The translations under genes and the position numbers were made by a program. The notes under the pieces were generated by a model. It saw nothing but the letters and a program-made list of their open reading frames with translations, was not told where the DNA came from and searched no databases. This document shows positions 44,818-54,644 of a DNA stretch of 64,000 bases, piece by piece. Origin of the DNA: Aaosphaeria pasadenensis (taxonomy: Eukaryota > Ascomycota > Dothideomycetes > Pleosporales); NCBI GenBank assembly GCA_022813625.1, contig JAKLMB010000025.1, forward strand, positions 310,001 through 374,000, read 5' to 3'. Numbering within the stretch: the stretch's first letter is position 1; each line of letters starts with the position of its first letter.

Positions 44818-46005
44818 TCAGCAAACACCAAAATCTCTACAAATCTCCCTACCAACAGCCTTGATGTTCTCTACTATCCACAATTGGCTGTTCGTGAATA
44901 CCAACACCTTTCCTGGTAAGAAAGCAAAGTTGTTGGAGGTGACGCCTACCCAAATCTTACCAAGCAGCGTACCTCTTGGGTCGAAGATATGTACACCATC
45001 GCCGGCGCCAACCCACACATTTCCCTCAGTATCGGTGTGAATACCATCCGGGAAACCTGTATCTACAAATGCAAATGTCCTTCTATTTGCTAGAGTTTTG
45101 CCATCAATAACATCATAGGCGTAAATGGTGGCTGGTCGAGTCTGATTCGGCGTGAAATGCTGCGCGCCAGTATCGGTCACGTACAACGTCTTGAAATCAG
45201 GCGAGAATTCCAATCCATTTGACTGGTCAAATCCATCGGCCACAACAGCGATTTCGCCCGTGCTGGGGTCGAAGCGATATACCTGTTTCGGGATTGTTGG
45301 TTCTGGTCTAAAATACTGGAAATATCCGTAATCCGCATCCGTGAACCACAAGTCGCCCGTTTCGAAGTGCTGTCGCACGTCGTTTACGGAGCTGAAGTTG
45401 CGGCCCAGGAAATTGTTGACAATTACGGTGGACTTGTTGGTGCTTGGGTTCACGGAAACCAAGCCAGAGTAATGTTCAAAATCGCCTTCGTCGCAGAAGA
45501 GGAGTTCGGATGTATTTGATCCAGGTGGATACCAATTTGTTCCGCCGTTAGCTTCGTGGACTTCTGGATAACGGATGGACCTCAAGGGATAGTCGTCGGA
45601 AGATAGGTCAAGGATTGTAACATTAATCGGATTTTGCAAGGAGTCGTAGTTGGAGGTTATGTAAAGAGAATTTGTTTCACGATTGTAGGTGCCCATCTCG
45701 TGGAACGCCTCCCAATCCAGATCGTACAATTGGCGGGATGTGGCTCCATCCCCAATGACGTTTGAGAAGTTCGAATTGTAAGAGAGAAGACTGATTGTAG
45801 TTGGGTTCGAGACATTCGTCGTGACCAGGGTGGAAAAGTAGGATGGATTGGTAGCTGCAGAAAGCAGGTCGACATTGGTGATTGACGACATAGCGGTGAT
45901 TGTGGTTGTCACAAATTTCCAGAAGGTATCAAAGGAAGGGATCTGGTAGTTGATGCGTGCGCCGGCTTGTATGGGGTATTCATCCAAGGCTTCATACAGC
46001 TGCAT
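44818..46005 (-). CDS. SMP-30/gluconolactonase-like beta-propeller hydrolase
   Basis: An intron-less ORF of 395 residues. From about residue 100 it shows the six-bladed propeller pattern of SMP-30 enzymes: LLFCDEGDFEHYSGLVSV, WFTDADYGYFQ, metal-site NGLEFSPDFKTLYVTDTG, and FPDGIHTDTEGNVWVGAGDG. These enzymes open sugar lactones or related esters with a divalent metal. Several fungal members are secreted. Here no clear signal peptide is visible after MQLYEALDEYPIQAG, so it is either intracellular or lacks an unrecognised first exon. Several N-x-S/T sites would suit a secreted protein. Confidence 0.87.
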   Translation of the reverse strand: MQLYEALDEYPIQAGARINYQIPSFDTFWKFVTTTITAMSSITNVDLLSAATNPSYFSTLVTTNVSNPTTISLLSYNSNFSNVIGDGATSRQLYDLDWEAFHEMGTYNRETNSLYITSNYDSLQNPINVTILDLSSDDYPLRSIRYPEVHEANGGTNWYPPGSNTSELLFCDEGDFEHYSGLVSVNPSTNKSTVIVNNFLGRNFSSVNDVRQHFETGDLWFTDADYGYFQYFRPEPTIPKQVYRFDPSTGEIAVVADGFDQSNGLEFSPDFKTLYVTDTGAQHFTPNQTRPATIYAYDVIDGKTLANRRTFAFVDTGFPDGIHTDTEGNVWVGAGDGVHIFDPRGTLLGKIWVGVTSNNFAFLPGKVLVFTNSQLWIVENIKAVGREICRDFGVC

Positions 46006-46549
46006 TTTGTACCTTCATCGGAGTCTTGTTCGGTGGAAACGTCATTGACCCCGCAGTCTGTGAGTGCGAAGAATGGCAGGCGAATATGTCGTGCCGCCTT
46101 TAATTATCCCGAATGCGCGCCTATCACCGACAATGGACTAGTGTCCCTGAAACTCTTGAAGTTCATGAGTCGTGACTGCGAGCAGACAACGATTGAAAAG
46201 TCCGAGGGGGAAAAGTGGGGTACGTCGATCTGAATGGGTGCGACTTTGAACGTCCCGCCCCGAATAAATCGCCGATTTCCTGATCTGGTATGATCCCTTC
46301 CAGTTTGGGACATACCCTCGAGACGAGCTTCCCATTATGCTTGAAATGGGCCGCTTAATGGGGCATAAAATGGATATCCACATGTTTCCATTCCTTCACA
46401 ACTGCGTCCGACGACTGCATGATAACTTCGTCCTCAGCAAATATTCAGAAGCCGGGCTTTTGCTGTAGTGGGAGAATGCTGTTCTGCGTGGACAGGGCAA
46501 AAGAGACTAAGTATCCAAGATTGGTACTTCAGCAACACCTACTTTCAGC
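46006..46549. other. Intergenic between two minus-strand genes
   Basis: No supported gene. This is the promoter of the lactonase gene and the 3' side of the endonuclease gene. Confidence 0.45.
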
Positions 46550-47779
46550 TTATTGTCCTCGCATAGTATTTAGATCAGTGTCACAGGCATGCGAATATTT
46601 TGCGTGGTTCGTGCTGATATTGATCGATGCGTAGACAGGCACATGGTCGCTTGGTCCTCGTTCAGCTTCTGAGTCCAAAATTCCCGACACAAGAACTTTC
46701 CCGTAATCCCATAATGTCTTGCATGTTAGAATGTAATCGACTCTGTCACAAGTCGTGCCCCAGGTTCTTGTTCGAGGATAATATGTATATCGCCACTCGT
46801 CCGGATGGGCCTCTCGCCAAACATCAACCCCTTGCCAGGACGAATGAATGCCGGTATCAATATCTTCTATCTCCTCGCGTGGCCTTCTCAAGTACTTTTC
46901 CAGAAAATCAGCCCGATTGATGCAGTGCTGTTGCGGCCATATCCTCAACTTCGGGTACCCGTCTCGGGCATCGGGCGCAACATTGAAGTCACCTGCCATG
47001 ATGATGTCAAACCCTTCACGCTCCAGCCTCAGACTCTCCTCCATCAATAGCCTGTGGAACTCAAGTTTGCGATCATGTCGCGTGCCTATGATGGTCCCAG
47101 ATTTAGGGTCCCGATACGGGTTCTCGGTTCCATTTACAGCGTAGATATTAAAGATCACAAGCTTTCTTTCCGACTTCGATGATGGCTGGAGCTTAATGCA
47201 AGACACCCGGCCCTCTTTGTCCCAATCGATTGTTCCCGCTGCCACAGCGAGGTTATGCGTAACCAAGAGATCAGTGCGGATGATACTGCAGACACCGTAT
47301 ACTTTTCCGCTGCCCCCTAAGCCTCGGGCGTTCTGCTTGTCGGTCGGTAGGACAAAATGAACTTCATACCTCGGTCCTTTTCCGGACGCTGATCTATATT
47401 CAGCCGAAGTTGGCGTGTTCACGGCACTACGCACGGCATTCTGTGTCTTCTCATCTCTGCTTGCAATTTTGACTTCTTGGAGGAAGAGCAGTTCCGGCCA
47501 GAGGTGGCGCTGAAGGAACAGACGAAGTGATGCTGCAGTCTGAGGTGCTCCATTGTTTTCAGGGTTTAGGTGTTTTGCCTTCGAGAAAAAGCCAGTTATG
47601 GGTTGTTGAAGGAATGGGTCGATGCCATTAATGTTCCAAGAATAGATCCGGATAACGTCCGGGGAAGCAGTTGGTAATGCCTGGGGGAACGATTGAGCCG
47701 CTTCAGCATGCACGACATTGCGCGTAGTCTTCCGTCTCTTTGTTGGTGGTGGACTTATATCACGAATCATTTGTGCCAT
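46550..47779 (-). CDS. ExoIII/APE-type AP endonuclease
   Basis: An intron-less ORF of 409 residues. A basic stretch (PPTKRRKTTR, 11-20) looks like a nuclear signal. The endonuclease-exonuclease-phosphatase fold follows with its active-site set: WNINGI (N49), metal-binding E102 in FLQEVK, GDFN (D264, N266), DRVDYI (345-350) and the catalytic pair SDH (377-379). ExoIII-type enzymes cut DNA 5' of abasic sites in base excision repair. The insertions (about 110-165, and the GLGGSGKVYGV loop) and the lack of a C-terminal GRF zinc finger distinguish it from standard Apn2. It may be a second, lineage-specific AP endonuclease or a related DNase. Confidence 0.88.
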   Translation of the reverse strand: MAQMIRDISPPPTKRRKTTRNVVHAEAAQSFPQALPTASPDVIRIYSWNINGIDPFLQQPITGFFSKAKHLNPENNGAPQTAASLRLFLQRHLWPELLFLQEVKIASRDEKTQNAVRSAVNTPTSAEYRSASGKGPRYEVHFVLPTDKQNARGLGGSGKVYGVCSIIRTDLLVTHNLAVAAGTIDWDKEGRVSCIKLQPSSKSERKLVIFNIYAVNGTENPYRDPKSGTIIGTRHDRKLEFHRLLMEESLRLEREGFDIIMAGDFNVAPDARDGYPKLRIWPQQHCINRADFLEKYLRRPREEIEDIDTGIHSSWQGVDVWREAHPDEWRYTYYPRTRTWGTTCDRVDYILTCKTLWDYGKVLVSGILDSEAERGPSDHVPVYASINISTNHAKYSHACDTDLNTMRGQ

Positions 47780-48087
47780 TCAGTATCATCGCAAAACGCT
47801 GCTCATTTTGATCGTGCCATTGGACACGGTCAATCCGATGACGTCAGCAACCACACTTCCTCAACTCAGGCGCTACTTGAACCTAGTCTTAACAACCAAC
47901 CACCAACCCTAATGCGAGCAGATGCACCACATTTCTTTAGGAGTAGTTCAGTTTATGGTGTATATCCTTTTCTATCAGTCATTTGTATCTACTAGATGAA
48001 TCGAAGACCTACAAGCTACACAATTACATCTAGCTTCCGGGTCCCCCACCAAGTGAAATCTTCGAATGCCAGTCTCCCTACCTCGTA
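47780..48087. other. Divergent promoter (endonuclease / F-box gene)
   Basis: A 308-base spacer between two divergent starts. No specific site was recognised. Confidence 0.45.
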
Positions 48088-49704
48088 ATGGCCCGAAGAT
48101 CCAGGGTAGACAAGAGTGATACCAGTGCAGCTGGGCCTGCTATCGTGAGCAACGATGAATTTCCAACTTTGCCATCGCAGGTAGTGATCACCAAACCTTG
48201 GGAGGACGACGCCTCTGAGCCACCAATGGTTGAAGCCACTCTTGATGGGCTTCCAACAGAACTACTACTAAATATCATTGAATATCTACCGGCTCTGAAC
48301 CTCAAAGATTTCCAACTTGCAACCCTTCTTAGTCTGTCACAAACGAACCGCCACTTCTATCATTTGGTACAGCCGTCACTCTATGCTGGATATAACAGCT
48401 TCTTCTGTAACCCTTACTTGTTTCTGCGAACGGTAATGTCGAACCCTGTAGCAGCGCAGAGGGTCCGTAACCTCAACTTAAATTATGGGACTGGTGTCCA
48501 CGAGGATCGAACGCTATACCATCCAACCCTGGAAGACAAAAGGACAATCAAAGGCGGATTTAGAGGTTTAGGTCTGGTTGATTGGAAGATTTGGGCGACT
48601 GAATGCAACGAGGGTGATGTGGAACAGGAAATGCTGTACGCCGCTATCTTGATGCACACGCCAAATGTCACAAGCATGACAGTAGACGATGGAAAAACAC
48701 CTTATCAAACTCCGAAATGGATCGAGCTGATGGGCCATGCATTATCGGGCCGCTCTTTCGAAGGCATGCACAAGTTCCCGCATCTTCGCTCAGTCTCGAT
48801 TGATCTGGGCGGGCTGCGGCTACGCCAACTGTCCACCTTTTTTCGAGTACCTTCCCTTCAACAGCTTAAATTAATCGGCTTGGTGGAAACTGCTAAGCCA
48901 GCTGGTGAAAAGAAGGTTCTGAAATGGCCCATTGCTAATGGATCATCCCACATCACGCAGCTCATTCTCCACGATTGCTGGCTTGAAACAGGCGTTTTGA
49001 TAACGTTGGTCAACAGTTGTCGCGCACTAGAGCATTTACACTACACACACCGGGACGAGAGATGTTTCTACCAGAACGGACGGATGTGGTGGGATCAGGA
49101 AGGTGGCGCCGATGAGTCCCTTCATTTCGATTCTGTCTTTGATTTAAGATCACTTAGCGACTCACTTATTCGACATCGCAAATCTCTCAAGAAGTTACAC
49201 CTTGATAGCGAAGACCATATGACCAGCGGACGCTTGCACGGGCTAAAAGACTTTCCGAAACTGGAGGACGTCCGAATATCAATCAGTGGCTTGATAGATA
49301 TCTCGCTAAGTGCTCTGAAGCGAATCACCACAGTGCAGCCGGAATCATTGATCGAGAACTTACCTCCATCTCTCTCCGAGCTTGTACTTGAGATGAACTG
49401 GATTGAAAAGAACAAGAGGCTCGCGAGTGGTCGTGCGGTGGAGTATCTTGCGGCCAACTGCTTGACAACGCTTCCCTTGTTGAAGAGGGTGTCGATCCTC
49501 TGTGACGTTGCGCCGTTTGAGGCTGCTTTTAAGCGCGTACCAACTTTGTTTTCAGAGGCTGGTGTAGTGTTTCGGGCGAGCTTCAAGGATGTGAAATACC
49601 AGCGTGGAATTGTCGAGGAAGACTCCGATGATACTTCTGATGAGAGTATCGAACTGAGTGAGTTTGAATCTGAATCTGAATCTGAAGCATCTGGTTCGGA
49701 ATAA
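48088..49704 (+). CDS. F-box protein
   Basis: An intron-less ORF of 538 residues. The F-box lies at about 53-100 (LDGLPTELLLNIIEYLPALNL, then LLSLSQTNRHFYHLVQPSLY), the domain that binds Skp1 in SCF ubiquitin ligases. The middle holds irregular leucine-rich stretches (LRSVSIDLGGLRLRQLSTFF, LQQLKLIGLV, ITQLILHDCW) that probably form the substrate-binding face. The C-terminus is very acidic (EEDSDDTSDE, then SESESEASGSE). Substrates are unknown. Such F-box genes are numerous in ascomycetes. Confidence 0.85.
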   Translation: MARRSRVDKSDTSAAGPAIVSNDEFPTLPSQVVITKPWEDDASEPPMVEATLDGLPTELLLNIIEYLPALNLKDFQLATLLSLSQTNRHFYHLVQPSLYAGYNSFFCNPYLFLRTVMSNPVAAQRVRNLNLNYGTGVHEDRTLYHPTLEDKRTIKGGFRGLGLVDWKIWATECNEGDVEQEMLYAAILMHTPNVTSMTVDDGKTPYQTPKWIELMGHALSGRSFEGMHKFPHLRSVSIDLGGLRLRQLSTFFRVPSLQQLKLIGLVETAKPAGEKKVLKWPIANGSSHITQLILHDCWLETGVLITLVNSCRALEHLHYTHRDERCFYQNGRMWWDQEGGADESLHFDSVFDLRSLSDSLIRHRKSLKKLHLDSEDHMTSGRLHGLKDFPKLEDVRISISGLIDISLSALKRITTVQPESLIENLPPSLSELVLEMNWIEKNKRLASGRAVEYLAANCLTTLPLLKRVSILCDVAPFEAAFKRVPTLFSEAGVVFRASFKDVKYQRGIVEEDSDDTSDESIELSEFESESESEASGSE

Positions 49705-49874
49705 AATGAGTGTCTTGACATGATTTCAAGGCATGAGATCAAGACCCGTAATGATCAGAGCATCATCCATGTGCATAGAGTGTGTATGGTTTTCAAAATA
49801 TTAAAATGCAGGCAGCAAGTATGTAATGATCGTATTTCGCATCAAATTTCATTTTCTAGTAGTTTCCACTTCTC

Positions 49875-50999
49875 TCAATCACAAATCCCCACCAGTGGCG
49901 CGGAGTTTTGCTGGCAAGCTTGAGCGATTGCAAGCTCGTACGACTTCACGGCCACATTGTATTGCTTGACGGAATATATGGTTGAGAGAACACCAAATAA
50001 GATCGTTAAAAAGAACACACCAAAGATAGCGACCCATAGAGTTGCGAATTGAGATACGTTCCTAGTGTCCAGCAGTGTCTGAATAACAGTTTCCGGAGGT
50101 CCGTGATATAAGGTCAGCAACTGCGTCAGCCTATGCTTCCAATACTTGAAATCATCGAGTCCTCTGAACCCAGATTCTCTAGCTGAATAATCATTCCAGA
50201 ACTGAATGTTCTGGTCCTGCAAAAATGCTTCCGTGTCCTCATCGCCAACAGGAAAAAGAATACTAAGGGTCTTCAAGGTCTCTCTCAATAAATCTTCTGG
50301 TAGTATGCTCGATTCAGGTCCTTTCAGATGATTCACAAGACAGATCTTATGTTGGTAGATCGATAAAGTCCTGTCACCTCGCCTTCCATGTAACTTCAAG
50401 TGATCCACCAAATTATCTGTCCATCGGATGTTGACTCGACATACACTTTTTAACGTTACGGCGGTGAATGAAGCATCGATCGCCAGGGTCGAGACTGCCA
50501 GCTGCTTCGCTCCCGTTGGAAACTCCGCCATGATCATCTCATCTAGAGACTGGTTGTCATGCCAATGAACTTGGCTGTCCCTAGTGTTCGACCGTCTGAT
50601 TGGCAAACCTATTCCAGAGATATTGAGTCCAAGCAAAAGCCGCGCTGCAAGGTCAATTGAAGCACCGACGTGACTTTCAGGTGTATTAATGTATTGTCGC
50701 TGAATACTCTCAAGAAGCAGAGCTCTTTTGGAGGTTCGATGAGTGCGCAGATGTTCACACATTGCAGATAAGTCGTCCCAGTCTTGCACAACCATTTTCG
50801 AGCTGTACTGATGCAGATATTGCAGATTTCGACCGAGATATCGAAGGAAACCTGCGTAACTTGTGTCTTTGTACGCTTCACTGGAAAGATTTAAGTGGGG
50901 CCAAAATGAATTCATTATTGCGCACTTTTGCTGGTTGCTCAAGCTGGCAATGTCTGCCGAAGCGGACTTGGAAAATAAAGATTGTTTGGCCATCAGCAT
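49875..50999 (-). CDS. Fungal-family protein with C-terminal membrane anchor
   Basis: An intron-less ORF of 374 residues. Blocks such as WPHLNLSSEAYKD, YSSKMVVQDWDDLSAMCEHLR, IRWTDNLVDHLKLHG and SILFPVGDEDTEAFL recall a large uncharacterised family in filamentous fungi (from memory, not searched). One strongly hydrophobic helix near the C-terminus (about 330-350, ATLWVAIFGVFFLTILFGVL) predicts a tail-anchored protein with most of the chain in the cytosol. Two in-frame ATGs (50999 and 50993) are possible starts. It is divergent from the trypsin-like gene, with 570 bases between them. Confidence 0.75.
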   Translation of the reverse strand: MLMAKQSLFSKSASADIASLSNQQKCAIMNSFWPHLNLSSEAYKDTSYAGFLRYLGRNLQYLHQYSSKMVVQDWDDLSAMCEHLRTHRTSKRALLLESIQRQYINTPESHVGASIDLAARLLLGLNISGIGLPIRRSNTRDSQVHWHDNQSLDEMIMAEFPTGAKQLAVSTLAIDASFTAVTLKSVCRVNIRWTDNLVDHLKLHGRRGDRTLSIYQHKICLVNHLKGPESSILPEDLLRETLKTLSILFPVGDEDTEAFLQDQNIQFWNDYSARESGFRGLDDFKYWKHRLTQLLTLYHGPPETVIQTLLDTRNVSQFATLWVAIFGVFFLTILFGVLSTIYSVKQYNVAVKSYELAIAQACQQNSAPLVGICD

Positions 51000-51571
51000 G
51001 CGGTTTTCGAGGGGAAATTTCTGGGGTGAAGATATTGTGAGAGAAGAAGGCAGATGAGATATTATGATATTATGATTCAGGCAAAGTTAGGCTGCAGCAT
51101 GGTCATATGCGACCCCGCAAATGATCTGACACGTAGGAAAAGCTGAATCCGGCTCGTCTATTCGTAGAGCTCAACGAATTCCGACGTATTATCAGCGTTC
51201 TGTTAGCGCCAGAAGACAAGGCTGAAACGAAGGACTTCTTTTGGACGAGGCATCGATGCCTAAACTTCAAAAGAACCCCTCTCCGCACGTAGTGAATTAT
51301 CGATTACATTTTGTTTATTTTTTGAATCCAATCCAAATATGGAGAACACGTTGAATGACGCTACAAGTATTCATAGCGGCAGCCATACCCTGTAGGTTCA
51401 AATCATGTTCAATCCCACTCTTCTTCGTAGATAATCGCTTACTGTAAGTGATCCAGAGCTTGTTTCGATGGTGACCTTGCTACATTGGATGCCAATGTCT
51501 CGGGGACAGCATTCTTGAGCAAAGCACCCATTTCTCTATCTCCGAACACTTACACTCCACCTAACGACACG
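51000..51571. promoter_or_regulatory. Divergent promoter region (anchored protein / trypsin-like gene)
   Basis: The frame of the downstream gene is open from 51485 but without an ATG before 51572. A GTAAGT-like word at 51441 and a CAG at about 51510 could mark an untranslated first exon and intron. No other signal was recognised. Confidence 0.35.
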
Positions 51572-53605
51572 ATGCAAACTGGTGAAGGCAATCAGAAAGC
51601 CAGTAAACTTACCCCGCCGCTGCCGAAGCGATCAGACATCACAAAATCCGACTCCGATCACCAAGGCTACAAGATCAACGTACGCATTCAAAGTACATCC
51701 GTTTTCATGATAGACAAGTTTCATGTCGGACTACTGAAGGATTTGCCTTGCCCCGAGGATATCCAAACCGAGTTTGACAAAACCATACGTCCCGATCTAG
51801 AGAATCACATACGTCAGGCCACGATGCTTCTCCCGAGTTCATTGTCAGACGAGAAAGTGATGACAGAAGTGGTTCTTTGCCTGGCAGGTAAAAGGTCGAC
51901 ACTACGCAGTGCTTCGGGTCATTTTATCACTCTAAGCTCAGCATCAGGGATAGCGACCCTAAAGCCTACTGTTTGGATATTCTGTGGCAGTAGGGCATGC
52001 AGAGCAAAGGTCAGAAAGTCTGTGCAAAATTTACTCTATTTGGAAGATTTTCTGCTCGCATATCATGTGGAAGGGCCTCATATGTCTCTTCACGCACCCT
52101 GGCCGTCAGCGGGCGAAACTTCATCTGCTCTTCTACATTCGAAGCCCATGGCTTTAAGTATCGAGGTTCATCCATCCGATAATTCGATCCATGGAAACAT
52201 ACTTGAGGCTCGTTTCATTGCTCTCGGACGTATGAAGATATCCAGGTCCACGATTGGAGGGCTTATCATGGTCAACGAAGAACTTTTCATTTTGACATCA
52301 GCCCACGCCATTGTCAGCGCGTTTCGTAATTTCCCCAACGACTTCGTCAGTTTGACTGAAACTGAGAACGAGGAGGAGTCCAGTCCTGAGGATAGTCTCA
52401 CCTCAAGCTCTGAATCAGATGATTCGGATATCTACCGGCCCCCGGCAAGATTGGTAGCTACGTCCTCGGAAATCCATCCAGATCGATGGCAATCCTCTAT
52501 TCTTCGATCTTCAAGAGTACCATCAGCAGAAAGCCCACGATATCCAAGTAGATCATCCAGATATGATGATTATCTATCGTCACATGTCATGGTCGCCGAA
52601 CCGAAGATCTTGGCCTACATGGGCAGGGGTACTACCACTGGGGATTATTTATTCCAGGATGAAACAAATGAGAGTTCGGACTTCATGCTTCTTGATCCAG
52701 GTACAACGATTCAAATGATATCTCAACCCGACGGGAAAGTCCCGTTAAATCAGTATAACGACCCAAAACAGATGCACGACGTGCTTATTTCGAGTCACAT
52801 CGAAGCAAATCAACTCTCAGAGGGTGCGGTGTGGATTCTATCCAATTCTCAAGACTCACCTACTCAAGGGTTCCTCTTGAAAGGTGATTCATCTCTTATC
52901 TTAAGAGGTGTTGTATTACGAACGCGAAAGATTCAAGTAGCTCAACCCGGCTGTAAGTATCAGATATGCTTCAATATAAAGTATTGTGAACTTTTTCCGC
53001 TAACAATGATAGTTCATGGAATGTCAGGGTCATGGGTGGTGCGGGACGGTCAATTGTGTGGCATTATCTATGCGGCATATGATCGAAGCCCGTACCTCCA
53101 CATGCTAACCGCAGACCAAGTGTTCGGAGACATTGAAAGCATGTTGGGCCACTCTGTGAGAGTAGCAACCCCAGCGGATGTAAATTGTTATATCCAGCAA
53201 AATCTTGGAAGCCGACATCGAGATGAAATGAAACAGCAAATTCTTGAAAGCCGACGTCGAGATGAACTGGAACAGCAAATTCTTGAAAGCCTTCGTCGAG
53301 ATGAAGTGAAAATAAAATTGGGCACAAATAATGCCATGGCTACCAATCCACTGGACCAGACGATGGACTACAAAGGCGACGGTGCTGATGGATGGCGGGA
53401 CGCTCATAGCGCAAACAGTAACAGTGACATTGCAGAGACATCAAGCAAGGACGCCTCATTGGGGATAGTCACCTCCGCACCTCGTCCTAAGTGGTTTGAC
53501 AAGATTTCCTTGAATGAGACTGTACAGAATCCTGACCAATTGATAAAACCTGTCATCAATTTCAACAGTTCACACTTTAAACGTAAACAACGAGCGGAAG
53601 AGTAA
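51572..53605 (+). CDS. Trypsin-like serine protease-domain protein
   Basis: The model is join(51572..52952,53013..53605), 657 residues. The intron is 60 nt with GTAAGT, a GCTAAC branch and a GATAG end. A trypsin-type triad is visible: H245 in FILTSAHAI, D370 in SSDFMLLD and S465 in GMSGSWVV, followed by CGIIYA. The usual G-D-S-G is G-M-S-G here. The N-terminal 220 residues have no known domain. A Ser-rich acidic stretch lies between His and Asp (260-285). Three 13-residue repeats follow the protease part (522-560). There is no signal peptide, so it is probably cytosolic. In fungi such protease modules occur in uncharacterised and NLR-type proteins. The start at 51572 is the first ATG; an upstream exon is possible. 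Activity is inferred, not shown. Confidence 0.7.
   Translation: MQTGEGNQKASKLTPPLPKRSDITKSDSDHQGYKINVRIQSTSVFMIDKFHVGLLKDLPCPEDIQTEFDKTIRPDLENHIRQATMLLPSSLSDEKVMTEVVLCLAGKRSTLRSASGHFITLSSASGIATLKPTVWIFCGSRACRAKVRKSVQNLLYLEDFLLAYHVEGPHMSLHAPWPSAGETSSALLHSKPMALSIEVHPSDNSIHGNILEARFIALGRMKISRSTIGGLIMVNEELFILTSAHAIVSAFRNFPNDFVSLTETENEEESSPEDSLTSSSESDDSDIYRPPARLVATSSEIHPDRWQSSILRSSRVPSAESPRYPSRSSRYDDYLSSHVMVAEPKILAYMGRGTTTGDYLFQDETNESSDFMLLDPGTTIQMISQPDGKVPLNQYNDPKQMHDVLISSHIEANQLSEGAVWILSNSQDSPTQGFLLKGDSSLILRGVVLRTRKIQVAQPGCKYQICFNIKYCELFPLTMIVHGMSGSWVVRDGQLCGIIYAAYDRSPYLHMLTADQVFGDIESMLGHSVRVATPADVNCYIQQNLGSRHRDEMKQQILESRRRDELEQQILESLRRDEVKIKLGTNNAMATNPLDQTMDYKGDGADGWRDAHSANSNSDIAETSSKDASLGIVTSAPRPKWFDKISLNETVQNPDQLIKPVINFNSSHFKRKQRAEE
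53195..53311 (+). repeat. Three 39-bp in-frame tandem repeats
   Basis: Units start at 53195, 53234 and 53273, each coding QQ-x-L-x-S-x-x-R-D-E-x-x (QQILESRRRDELE is the middle one). The copies are well matched at DNA level, so the expansion is recent. They would form a charged helix after the protease domain. Confidence 0.88.
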
Positions 53606-54644
53606 CAATCATGGGAAGACTTGCGACAATTGGAAAACTATCAACCGCCGAACGAGTCATGACTGACAGGGCATCCAATATCAAGCTCAAGTCCTGAATT
53701 GCGTCGTAGTGAGCGCGGTGTAACAAGTAGCACAAATGCCCAGACATCCAAGCCAGGAATCTCGCACTGACTTCATACAACGCAATACAAAACCAAAAAT
53801 TCCATGAGGAGAAATCTATTTCACCAACACTTTGGAACGGAGTGCCCCATAATCACTTTAGCAAAACAGCTAGGCAGGTCGTGAGGCACAGTAATTTTTA
53901 TGTTGTATTCAATCCGCTTTATTCGTATTGTGAAGGGAGAGACGGTGATCAGGGCGCATTGACGTACTTTTAAACAAAGAGTAGGAATACGCTTGATGGA
54001 CTACAAGATTGCTATTGAATTCGTGCGCTCATGTGGATAATTCGCTACGACAGAAACGGATTCGTCAGCAACGGTGGACAGTTTGGAATACTTTTCTCTT
54101 TACTAATGTTTGGTGTTGAATTGATGTTTCGCCAATTCAAGCCATGCTCTATTGGAAGAAAAAAATATGGAACTATAAATCTTTCTATGGCCAAGTATCT
54201 CATTGTAAGCTTATTTATGTCGAACATCATGAAAGCCAATATCAGTGCACTACTACGAAGTAGTGTCACCGACCTAAAACATCATCCTGCTCTATGAATT
54301 TACATCTCTTACATCTCGAGAAATGGTAGGAACTACAAGGATTTACTTGATGCACCAGTAAGTGAGAATTGAAAGCTAAATCCAGCTGCAAAGCATTCCT
54401 TTAGTGAGCGACTTCACGTGGCTGGCTGATGTGCAACAATTCCGAATAAGCGGAAGACTGCCGGGAACCAACCACGGGCAGCTGGTGGGTCTTCATGCAG
54501 CTACATCCACGATAATGCCTCACTCTATCCGCAACATCCTCTTTGCCCAACCTTGATAGAAAATTCACCCGCCACACTTCAGCCACCTCTTGATACTGTT
54601 ACGAAAATAGTCTCACAAGTACGGAGAGCGAACCAAATACCACA
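53606..54644. other. AT-rich intergenic region
   Basis: An 88-codon frame at 54031..54297 is AT-driven and not accepted. It includes the promoter and leader of the metacaspase gene. No repeat or RNA gene was recognised. Confidence 0.45.

Noticed and set aside
54031..54297. 88-codon hydrophobic ORF
   Set aside because: AT-rich composition alone explains the hydrophobic residues; no start context or homology signal.
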